From G965199725 sp965199725 (lineage in GTDB: Bacteria > Pseudomonadota > Gammaproteobacteria > Nitrosococcales > Methylophagaceae): a stretch of 64,000 nt of DNA. How positions within the stretch are numbered: position 1 is the first letter of the stretch; each line of letters begins with the position of its first letter. This document shows, piece by piece, positions 44,534-52,988 of this stretch. The translations under genes and the position numbers were made by a program. The stretch covers positions 620,001-684,000 of the forward strand of contig OZ241321.1 in assembly GCA_965199725.1 (NCBI GenBank), read 5' to 3'. The notes under the pieces are model-generated. The model searched no databases. It was given only the letters and a program-made list of their open reading frames with translations, and was not told the origin of the DNA.

Positions 44534-47356
44534 TCACGACAAGCCTAATGTCTTTGACAAATAACGCCCGGTGTAAGAACGCGGATTATCAGTAATATCT
44601 TCTGGCGTGCCAGTCGCTATCACCTTACCGCCCCCTTCACCACCTTCTGGCCCCATATCAATTAGCCAATCTGCCGTTTTAATAACATCCAGATTATGCT
44701 CAATAACAACAATTGTATTGCCTCTATTACGCAGACGATTCAGTACTGCTATTAACTGCTCTATATCAAAAAAATGCAGCCCTGTTGTTGGCTCATCAAG
44801 AATATACAAGGTGTTACCAGTATCACGCTTTGATAACTCTTTAGCCAATTTGATCCGCTGGGCTTCCCCGCCTGATAATGTTGTCGCATTTTGACCAAGC
44901 TGGATATAAGCCAAGCCCACATCAATTAAGGTTGCTAATTTTTTAGCTACTACCGGAATAGCAGCAAAAAATTGACTTGCATCCTCAATTGTCATCTCCA
45001 ACACATCAGCAATCGTTGCACCTTTATAACGGATGTCTAACGTTTCACGATTATAGCGCTTGCCTTTACAATCATCGCAGAGGACATAAATATCAGGCAA
45101 AAAATGCATTTCAACTTTAATTAAACCAACCCCCTGACAAGGCTCACAACGACCACCTTTAACATTAAAACTGAACCGTCCCGTCCCATAGCCACGAGCA
45201 CGTGCTTCTGGCGTACCAGCAAATAATTCTCGCACAGGCGTAAACATGTCTGTGTAAGTAGCCGAGTTTGAACGCGGTGTCCTACCAATTGGACTTTGGT
45301 TGATAGCCACCACTTTATCCAGTTGCTCTAGGCCTGATATGTCAGCATGTGGAGCAGGATTTTCTATGGCACCATTTAATATTTTAGCCGTCGCTTTCAA
45401 CAAGGTATCGTTTATAAGCGTTGATTTTCCTGAACCTGATACCCCAGTAACACAGGTGATGACACCAACAGGGATATCAACATCCACATCACGCAAATTA
45501 TTGCCGCAAGCACCACGAATGGACACAATCTTGCCAGTCTGAACAGGAATACGCTCAACAGGAATAGCAATTTTTCTTTTGCCTGACAAATACTGTCCGG
45601 TAAGTGAATGTTTACTCTTTATTACCTGGTTTGGCGTACCTTTAGCAACTATGTCACCACCGTGTATACCAGCACCTGGTCCAATATCTAAAACATAGTC
45701 AGCAGATCGAATCGCATCTTCGTCATGCTCGACAACGATCACTGTATTACCAAGATCACGTAGTCGCGCCAATGTTAATAACAGACGCTCGTTATCACGT
45801 TGATGGAGACCGATTGATGGTTCATCCAGTACATACATCACACCAACCAAACCAGCACCAATCTGGCTAGCCAACCGAATCCGCTGGGCTTCACCGCCAG
45901 ATAAACTGCCAGCAGTGCGAGATAATGATAGATAATCTAGTCCAACATCAATTAAAAACCTTAAGCGCTGAGCAATTTCTACAATAATTTTACTGGCTAT
46001 CTGACCTTCCTTGCCAGGCAGTGACAGCTCAGCAAAAAATTGATTGGCATCAAAGATGGATAAGTTACTAATCATTGGCAACGAATAATTGCTGATAAAC
46101 ACGTGGCAAGCCACTTTATTAATACGTGCACCATCGCAATCAGGGCAAGCACGAACACCATGATATTTGCCCAGTTCATCACGTAGACTGGTTAATTTTG
46201 TGTCACTATAACGGCGCTCTATATTAGGGATAACGCCTTCAAACACATGGCGACGTATAATGCTTTTACCACGATCGCCAATATAGCTAAAATCAATCTG
46301 GGTAGGACCGCTGCCATACAGTAATGCTTGCTTGATCTCATCTGAAAGCGCATTAAATGGCGTATCCAAATCAAACTGATAATGTGCTGCCAGCGACTTC
46401 ATCAGTTGATAATAATACATGTTGCGCCTATCCCATCCGCTAATCGCCCCCGCCGCAAGGCTCATGCCAGGATGAACAACCACTTTGGCAGGATCAACAA
46501 ATTGTTGAATACCTAAGCCAGTACACCCTGAACAGGCACCCATTGGGTTATTGAATGAAAACAGCCTGGGCGCAAGTTCGGCAATTGAATAATTGCATAG
46601 CGGACAAGAAAATTGCGAGGAAAACAACATCTCCTCGCCGCCCTCTATAGCAGAAACACGCGCAATACCATCTGTCATTCGTAATGCCGTTTCAAATGAC
46701 TCTGCCAAACGTTGCTTTAAATCAACACGAACTTTAAATCGATCAATCACTGCTTCAATCGTATGCTTTTTACGTAATGTCAGCACAGGCAAGTTAGCTA
46801 ATTCGGTGACCTTGCCGTTCACTCGGGCACGCACAAATCCCTGTGCCCTCAAGTTTGCCAATACATCTTTATGCTCGCCCTTGGAGTCACGCACCACAGG
46901 CGCTAACAACATCATTGGTTTATCTGGCGGCATCTTCAATACAGCATCAACCATCTGACTGACTGTCTGTGCCATTAATGGCTGGTCATGTGTTGGACAT
47001 TTAGGCTGGCCTGCGCGTGCAAATAACAAACGCAAATAATCATAAATTTCAGTAACGGTACCGACAGTAGATCGTGGATTATGTGATGTTGATTTTTGTT
47101 CTATTGAAATAGCGGGCGATAACCCTTCAATATAATCAACATCCGGTTTCTCCATGATAGCTAAAAACTGGCGCGCATAAGCAGATAGTGATTCAACATA
47201 ACGTCGCTGACCTTCAGCATAAAGCGTATCAAAAGCAAGTGAAGACTTACCAGACCCTGATAAACCGGTAATTACAATCAGCGCATCACGCGGTAAATCT
47301 ACATCAATATTTTTTAAATTATGAGTGCGAGCACCTCGAATACTTATGCTTTTCAT
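44534..47356 (-). CDS. uvrA: Excinuclease ABC subunit A
   Basis: DNA damage sensor of nucleotide excision repair. From the ATG at 47356 (MKSISIRGARTHNLKNIDVDLPRD) the product has 940 aa with two ABC ATPase halves (Walker A GLSGSGKSS and GVSGSGKST; signatures LSGGEAQRI twice) and two zinc fingers (CPLC...CSGC and CEPC...CDDC). The open frame to 47422 adds 22 atypical residues that I leave out. Divergent from ssb, as in many bacteria; I find no LexA box between them. Confidence 0.96.
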   Translation of the reverse strand: MKSISIRGARTHNLKNIDVDLPRDALIVITGLSGSGKSSLAFDTLYAEGQRRYVESLSAYARQFLAIMEKPDVDYIEGLSPAISIEQKSTSHNPRSTVGTVTEIYDYLRLLFARAGQPKCPTHDQPLMAQTVSQMVDAVLKMPPDKPMMLLAPVVRDSKGEHKDVLANLRAQGFVRARVNGKVTELANLPVLTLRKKHTIEAVIDRFKVRVDLKQRLAESFETALRMTDGIARVSAIEGGEEMLFSSQFSCPLCNYSIAELAPRLFSFNNPMGACSGCTGLGIQQFVDPAKVVVHPGMSLAAGAISGWDRRNMYYYQLMKSLAAHYQFDLDTPFNALSDEIKQALLYGSGPTQIDFSYIGDRGKSIIRRHVFEGVIPNIERRYSDTKLTSLRDELGKYHGVRACPDCDGARINKVACHVFISNYSLPMISNLSIFDANQFFAELSLPGKEGQIASKIIVEIAQRLRFLIDVGLDYLSLSRTAGSLSGGEAQRIRLASQIGAGLVGVMYVLDEPSIGLHQRDNERLLLTLARLRDLGNTVIVVEHDEDAIRSADYVLDIGPGAGIHGGDIVAKGTPNQVIKSKHSLTGQYLSGKRKIAIPVERIPVQTGKIVSIRGACGNNLRDVDVDIPVGVITCVTGVSGSGKSTLINDTLLKATAKILNGAIENPAPHADISGLEQLDKVVAINQSPIGRTPRSNSATYTDMFTPVRELFAGTPEARARGYGTGRFSFNVKGGRCEPCQGVGLIKVEMHFLPDIYVLCDDCKGKRYNRETLDIRYKGATIADVLEMTIEDASQFFAAIPVVAKKLATLIDVGLAYIQLGQNATTLSGGEAQRIKLAKELSKRDTGNTLYILDEPTTGLHFFDIEQLIAVLNRLRNRGNTIVVIEHNLDVIKTADWLIDMGPEGGEGGGKVIATGTPEDITDNPRSYTGRYLSKTLGLS

Positions 47357-47593
47357 GTCTATCCTTAACCTAACAGCCAAACGATAAATATACGCCTTAT
47401 ACCTACAATGAGGCAAAATCAAATATAGTCTTGTGAGCAGGCAACTGCTGTATCAGTATCCTGTATGTTCTTTATGCCCTCAACTGCTATGATAGCTGTG
47501 CTGTCATTCAAAAAATTAAAAAAGTTTGATGTTAACTCAAAAAATGCTATTATCGCCAGAATATAAGCTATGAATGAATGAGCAATAACCGCC

Positions 47594-48067
47594 ATGTCAG
47601 TAAATAAAGTCATCCTTGTTGGTCGTTTGGGGCAAAACCCTGAAAGCCGCTCATTCCCAGATGGCGGTTCCATCTGTAATATCAGCGTGGCCACACACGA
47701 TACCTGGAAAGACAAACAGACAGGTGAAAGGCAAGAACGTACCGAGTGGCATCGGGTCGTATTGCGCAACCGTCTTGGCGAGATTGCCCAGCAGTATTTA
47801 ACCAAAGGCGCACAAGTCTATATTGAGGGGCGCATTCATACCCGTAAATGGCAAGATCAAAGCGGCGCTGATCGTTATGCAACCGAAATTGTCGCCCGAG
47901 ATATGCGTATGCTGGACAGCAAAATTAATCCTGTGGGCTCAGAGCCAGATAAACCGATGCAATCGCCACCACAAAATACAGGTGCGGGACAACTTGACGA
48001 TCCTGCCGTCAATAAAACGGGTGCTACTGACAGTCAGGATTATCTGGACGACGATATTCCATTTTGA
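47594..48067 (+). CDS. ssb: Single-stranded DNA-binding protein
   Basis: A 157-aa SSB with the OB-fold sequence SVNKVILVGRLGQNPESRSFPDGGSICNISVAT and WHRVVL, a disordered Pro/Gln/Gly-rich linker and the acidic C-terminal tip DDDIPF, which binds repair and replication partners. Divergently transcribed from uvrA. Confidence 0.97.
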   Translation: MSVNKVILVGRLGQNPESRSFPDGGSICNISVATHDTWKDKQTGERQERTEWHRVVLRNRLGEIAQQYLTKGAQVYIEGRIHTRKWQDQSGADRYATEIVARDMRMLDSKINPVGSEPDKPMQSPPQNTGAGQLDDPAVNKTGATDSQDYLDDDIPF

Positions 48068-48100
48068 TAATAGTTCAATAGAAACACTGGGGAAGGAAAT

Positions 48101-50404
48101 ATGCTAACTTCAAGTTCATGGATTGAGTCTATAAAGCGCTTATTGTTGTTAGCATTGCTGATTGCGCCGCTAGCACAGGCTGAGATAAAAAATCAACTCA
48201 AAATTGCTGAAGCTGACAGAAAATTATTTCCATCAGTGGTGGAATTGTCTTTTCGTAAAAACTCAAGCCGCACAACCAACCGTAGCATTGGTGAGGTCAA
48301 TTTATTGGCACCTATTTTCCAGAATCAGGATAGCTTTTATTTTATGAACTATATTGGCAAGCGTACTAATTCAGGTGGCGCTGAATTAAATATAGGGTTA
48401 GGCAGGCGCCAGTTAGAAAACAATGTTATATCTGGTCTTTATGGATTTATTGACATACGCAAAACTCCGCTAAACAATCAATTCTGGCAACTAACCTTAG
48501 GCCAAGAACATTTATCTAAAGTAATTGATTGGCGCTATAACTTGTATATCCCCTTTAGCGGCAGCAAAGATGTACCAAAGCACAAACGCCGACCCAAGGT
48601 CATTGTAAAAGGCGATACATTAAGCATTCAGTCACTCCACAAGGAATACGCCATGCATGGCATTGACTTTGAAATTGGTCACAAAAAACCGTACCCATGG
48701 GGATCATTTGCAATGTGGCTGGGTGGCTATTCTTTCCAAGATAAACATGTATCTTCCATTAATGGGCCAAGCGTGCGTATAGAAACAGAATTGACTAATT
48801 TAAAATACCTGCCAAAAAATATCACCTTAAAATGGGGTTTACAATTTCAACGAGATAATGTGCGCGGAGAGAATTTGACTGCTCAAATTGCTCTGTCGAT
48901 TCCCTTATCAGGAACATCAAGGCTAAACTATATGCAGAGACGAATGATAGAACCGGTAATTCGTGATGTTGACATTGTCAGCAATACCGACTCTATTACT
49001 GAACCGGCTATCAATCTTGAGACTGGCAAGTCGTTGAATAAAATCAAACGCGTCAAAACCGGTGCCGATCTTTATCGGGCAACCAAACTAGGTGACCCCA
49101 ATACCCTAGTGGTGGTTGAAGGTGATATTTCCACTAGCTTAGAAGCGCAAGCGCAAAAAGATCAGGTGTTTATATCCGGCAACAGAAAAGTATTATTAAC
49201 AACTCCGTCAGGCGCAGTGGTAGCTTATCAACCCAGCACTGGCCCAGTCCGCACAATTAGAGCAGTGACTGACGGACAAATGGTGTTTTCCAGTAATAAA
49301 GGGGTGGTAAATAAAGGCGTTTTAGTCCTCAATAAAAATGACGATGGTCAAGAAATAGCTGATAATAGTATGGTATTTTATCAGCGCACTGTGATCGCCA
49401 GAAAAGGTACAGCGTTCAACCCATTAGGCAATATAGGGGATGGCTACAACTATGAATTAGAGTGCGAGGATGACTATGCTGATTGCACCAATATAGACAT
49501 TGATCCTAATACTGGTCAAATTACCCTGGGTGGTGAAAGTTCAGGAGATTTACACATAGTCCGGGTGATAGTTACCAAAGACAGGGTAAAGTATCCTTTT
49601 GTTGACGTAATCATTCAGACCCCTGATGCTATTAATGTAGCTAACGAAGCGCGAGATCGTCTTCTCCCTAATCAGGCAGTATTAAATAACGGTATCACCT
49701 TACGATATGGTAACAACTTCAGATGTTCTGGCGATGCTGATGTGTATGGTGTGCGCTGTGATACAGATAGAGAGACAAAAATAGCCTATGTAGAACGCAT
49801 GATCAATTCGCTGTTGTCCAAAAAACCAGGAGTAGACGCAAAAATCATAGCAGCATTAAAGCGCAACAACCCAACGCTTACCTTGTTTAATACAGCAGAT
49901 GACAAAAATAATGCTAATGCCTATTTAGCGCTCAACCCAGATACTCAAGATTTACAAGCAGATGAGACGTTTGCTGGCTCTGGCAATAACGATAAAGGGT
50001 TATCTGCTAATGGTAGAGCACGTAATGCGGCGCTAGAGGAAATTGTGCACATGATCCACAATTATGGCATCACTGACGCCTTTCCGGAATGGCAAGAGCG
50101 TTTGGATAGGGCAACCGCTGACGCTCTGGAAAAAGGCTACCTTGATTTATGGGATAAAGATGACCTACCACGCCGCGATTTAGATGATGAGTATTTTGCT
50201 GATTCCGTCGAAGCCTACTTTAATGTGCGTGGTGGACTGGGTGTGACTGGAAGTGATTCGCTGTGCTCATCTGGCGGCATTGAAGGCGGCAGCAGAATAT
50301 GTGCTGATGGCAACACTGCCCGTGACGACTTAAAACTTAATCATCGGGATATGTATAATCTGGTTGAAGAGATATTTGGTGAAAGTAACAACTTGTTTGA
50401 CTAG
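48101..50404 (+). CDS. Inverse autotransporter (intimin-like barrel) with a metal-site-like C-terminal domain
   Basis: A 767-aa surface protein. A signal peptide (LLLLALLIAPLAQA, about 14-27) is followed by an inverse-autotransporter beta-barrel (about 45-275) that ends with YMQRRMIEPVIRDVDIV, the motif that closes this barrel family. Residues 300-510 form the passenger, including a cadherin-like module (FNPLGNIGDGYNYEL...DPNTGQITLGGES). The C-terminal domain (about 510-767) holds EEIVHMIHNYG (Glu646, Glu647, His650, His653) and DDEYFADSVEAYF (Glu697, Glu704), resembling a metallopeptidase site without HExxH. Three cysteine pairs suggest disulfides. A GGAAGG site precedes the ATG. Probably an adhesin or surface hydrolase. 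Confidence 0.78.
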   Translation: MLTSSSWIESIKRLLLLALLIAPLAQAEIKNQLKIAEADRKLFPSVVELSFRKNSSRTTNRSIGEVNLLAPIFQNQDSFYFMNYIGKRTNSGGAELNIGLGRRQLENNVISGLYGFIDIRKTPLNNQFWQLTLGQEHLSKVIDWRYNLYIPFSGSKDVPKHKRRPKVIVKGDTLSIQSLHKEYAMHGIDFEIGHKKPYPWGSFAMWLGGYSFQDKHVSSINGPSVRIETELTNLKYLPKNITLKWGLQFQRDNVRGENLTAQIALSIPLSGTSRLNYMQRRMIEPVIRDVDIVSNTDSITEPAINLETGKSLNKIKRVKTGADLYRATKLGDPNTLVVVEGDISTSLEAQAQKDQVFISGNRKVLLTTPSGAVVAYQPSTGPVRTIRAVTDGQMVFSSNKGVVNKGVLVLNKNDDGQEIADNSMVFYQRTVIARKGTAFNPLGNIGDGYNYELECEDDYADCTNIDIDPNTGQITLGGESSGDLHIVRVIVTKDRVKYPFVDVIIQTPDAINVANEARDRLLPNQAVLNNGITLRYGNNFRCSGDADVYGVRCDTDRETKIAYVERMINSLLSKKPGVDAKIIAALKRNNPTLTLFNTADDKNNANAYLALNPDTQDLQADETFAGSGNNDKGLSANGRARNAALEEIVHMIHNYGITDAFPEWQERLDRATADALEKGYLDLWDKDDLPRRDLDDEYFADSVEAYFNVRGGLGVTGSDSLCSSGGIEGGSRICADGNTARDDLKLNHRDMYNLVEEIFGESNNLFD

Positions 50405-50625
50405 GAACATTATTGTCACAAGAGCCTTGCCCAGATAAACACCGTATCTGTATGACGATATTAAAGAAAGCGCATTTTTCTCATAATAGTAATGTTCCAC
50501 TAATGCTTGAGCTGTAAAAACTTATTCTCTAATAATATGAGATTGGCCATACTAGAGAAAGTTAATTCAGCTATAATTTATGGTATATCGTTTTTATTGT
50601 GACGGCAGTGTCTAAGATGTGATGG

Positions 50626-52170
50626 CTATTTTATTGACACATCATTAAGTTTGCACTTGGTGTTTGCCCAGATAATAACTAGCAGTACTGGCAACCCCAT
50701 CAGTGCTGTAGCTAAAAAAAACTGTGGGTAGCCTATCATATCAACTAATGTACCAGAATAGCCGCCTAGAATTTTAGGCAACAAAGTCATCAATGAACTG
50801 AAAATAGCATATTGCACTGCCGTAAATGATATGTTGGTCAAGCTGGATAAAAAAGCAATGAAGGCAGCAGACGCCAAGCCTGCCGATAAATTATCAGCAG
50901 AAATAACGACATATAACATAGTAATATCATGACCAATGTATGAAAGCAGGACAAATAATAAATTAGTTAAGGCAGACAATACCGCACCTAAAAACAAAAC
51001 AGCCATTACGCCAAGACGCACCGCTAACAAGCCGCCAATAAATCCGCCTGCAATGATCATTGCCAGGCCAAAACTTTTCACTACTCGTGCAATTTCTAGC
51101 TTGGTAAAGCCAATGTCCTGATAAAATACATTGGCGATCACACCAAGTACAATATCAGAGATGCGGTACAAGCCAATTAACACAAGCAAAGTCCATGCTA
51201 GCGACCAACCATAGCGGTTAAAAAAATCCTGCACTGGTGCTACGTAGAGCGTGACTACTGTTTTATGCTGAACCAGCCCTGATAGAATAATTATTTTAGC
51301 AATTATAGTTGCGACTACCAGTGCAATCATCAAACGACTTAGGTCGACCAAAACCCCTGCCAAATAGCCGTTAGCTAATGCTTTTGATAATACGGGTCTG
51401 GCAGCTTGCGCTAATTCAATGCTGTAATAAAAGCTGGCAATAAATCCAGCCACAGAAAAAACAAATAGCAATAAAATCCCTGCATACTGTCGTTGGTCAC
51501 ACAATAATTGTGCCTGCTTATTAATGGCCGGTTCAGGAATAATTAACGTCGTGGTAACACCTATTAGCATCACAGCAGCCATGATGAGATAACTCCATTG
51601 CCATGCTAGATAACTATATGCTGCCATTGTTGAACCAAAATAGCTGGCCAAAAGCAATACGCCCGCACCCGCAATCAACATACCTATACGATAACCAGCA
51701 ATGTAACTGGAAGCCATTAATGGCTGTAAATTACTATCAGCTGACTCAATCCGATAGGCATCAATTGCGATGTCTTGCGTTGCTGATGAAAACCCCAGCA
51801 AAACTGCTGCCCAGGCCATTAACGTCAATGCGTCTGTAGCTGGATTGGTCAACGCCATCAAACTGATGGACAACATAATCATCAGTTGTGACAGCAATAG
51901 CCAAGCTCGCCGCCTGCCAAGCAGTCGCGTTAACCATGGCAACGACAACATATCTGCTAAAGGTGCCCAGACAAATTTAAATGAGTATCCTAATGCTGCC
52001 CAACTAAAATAAGTCACCGTCGATCGCTCAACACCTGCCTCTCTTAGCCATAGACTAAGAGATGAAAAAATCAATAATAATGGCACGCCGGCTGATATGC
52101 CTAAAAAAAGCATGGTGATCACACGAGGGTGACGAAAAGCTACTATCGTAGCTTGCCAACTTGGCATCAT
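50626..52170 (-). CDS. ampG: AmpG-like MFS muropeptide permease
   Basis: A 514-aa inner-membrane transporter with about 14 hydrophobic segments. The N-terminus (FRHPRVITMLFLGISAGVPLLLIFSSLSLWLREAGV) and APLADMLSLPWLTRLLGRRRAWLL match AmpG, which imports anhydro-muropeptides for cell-wall recycling. The long C-terminal half with VQYAIFSSLMTLLPKILGG-x-SG is also typical. It overlaps xth by 4 nt. No ampD or nagZ nearby. Confidence 0.88.
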   Translation of the reverse strand: MMPSWQATIVAFRHPRVITMLFLGISAGVPLLLIFSSLSLWLREAGVERSTVTYFSWAALGYSFKFVWAPLADMLSLPWLTRLLGRRRAWLLLSQLMIMLSISLMALTNPATDALTLMAWAAVLLGFSSATQDIAIDAYRIESADSNLQPLMASSYIAGYRIGMLIAGAGVLLLASYFGSTMAAYSYLAWQWSYLIMAAVMLIGVTTTLIIPEPAINKQAQLLCDQRQYAGILLLFVFSVAGFIASFYYSIELAQAARPVLSKALANGYLAGVLVDLSRLMIALVVATIIAKIIILSGLVQHKTVVTLYVAPVQDFFNRYGWSLAWTLLVLIGLYRISDIVLGVIANVFYQDIGFTKLEIARVVKSFGLAMIIAGGFIGGLLAVRLGVMAVLFLGAVLSALTNLLFVLLSYIGHDITMLYVVISADNLSAGLASAAFIAFLSSLTNISFTAVQYAIFSSLMTLLPKILGGYSGTLVDMIGYPQFFLATALMGLPVLLVIIWANTKCKLNDVSIK

Positions 52171-52949
52171 ATCTTTACAACCTTGTCATCATAATCAATA
52201 ATGAGCGGTGCATGATCTGAAAAACGTGCTTGCTTATAAATGCTGGTAGCACAAACCATGCCTTTTAACCCCGGTGATAACACCTGATAATCAATACGCC
52301 AGCCAACATTATTCTGCCAAGCGTTGCCACGATTAGACCACCAAGTATATTGATGCGACAACTGATCTAACTCACGAAATGCGTCAATAAAACCCATATC
52401 ATTAAATAACACATCTAACCAGGCGCGTTCTTCTGGCAAAAATCCAGAATTTTTCTGGTTGCCTTTCCAGTTGCGTATATCTTCATTTTTATGCGCTATA
52501 TTCCAGTCACCACAAACAATATAATGCTGGTTCGCTGTTTTCATTTTGCGTAATTTGGTCATCATATGATCCATGCAACGATATTTAGCTAACTGACGAC
52601 TTTCTTTTGCTGATCCTGATGGCATATAAAGGGAAACAATGCTTAACCCAGCCAATCTAACTTCTATGTAGCGGCCTTCTGCATCAAACTCATCATTGCC
52701 CATGCCGATTATCACCTCATCCGGCTGCTGGCGACAATAGATAGCAACCCCACTATAACCTTTCTTTTCAGCATCATGATAAAAACAATGGTAGCCCTGT
52801 GGGTAATACAGGGTATCTACCAACTGATTACGCTGCGCTTTAGTCTCTTGAATACATACGACATCAGCATGCTGATCGATAAGCCACGCAAAAAATCCTT
52901 TTCTTGCTGCTGCGCGAATACCATTTGTATTGACTGTAATTACTCTCAT
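52167..52949 (-). CDS. xth: Exodeoxyribonuclease III
   Basis: AP endonuclease and 3' exonuclease of the EEP family. The 260-aa product begins MRVITVNTNGIRAAARKGFFAWL and shows CIQETK (metal-binding Glu), VCGDWNIAHKNEDIRNWKGN, RIDYQVLSPGL and SDHAPLIIDY with the catalytic His. Overlaps ampG. Confidence 0.95.
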   Translation of the reverse strand: MRVITVNTNGIRAAARKGFFAWLIDQHADVVCIQETKAQRNQLVDTLYYPQGYHCFYHDAEKKGYSGVAIYCRQQPDEVIIGMGNDEFDAEGRYIEVRLAGLSIVSLYMPSGSAKESRQLAKYRCMDHMMTKLRKMKTANQHYIVCGDWNIAHKNEDIRNWKGNQKNSGFLPEERAWLDVLFNDMGFIDAFRELDQLSHQYTWWSNRGNAWQNNVGWRIDYQVLSPGLKGMVCATSIYKQARFSDHAPLIIDYDDKVVKI

Positions 52950-52988
52950 GTAATCTTAAATGTTGTTACCTCATTTTATTTATTGTGC

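Noticed and set aside
47357..47593. Possible LexA (SOS) box between uvrA and ssb
   Set aside because: ctgtat and similar tracts occur near 47450-47465, but no CTG-N10-CAG dyad of the right spacing is present.
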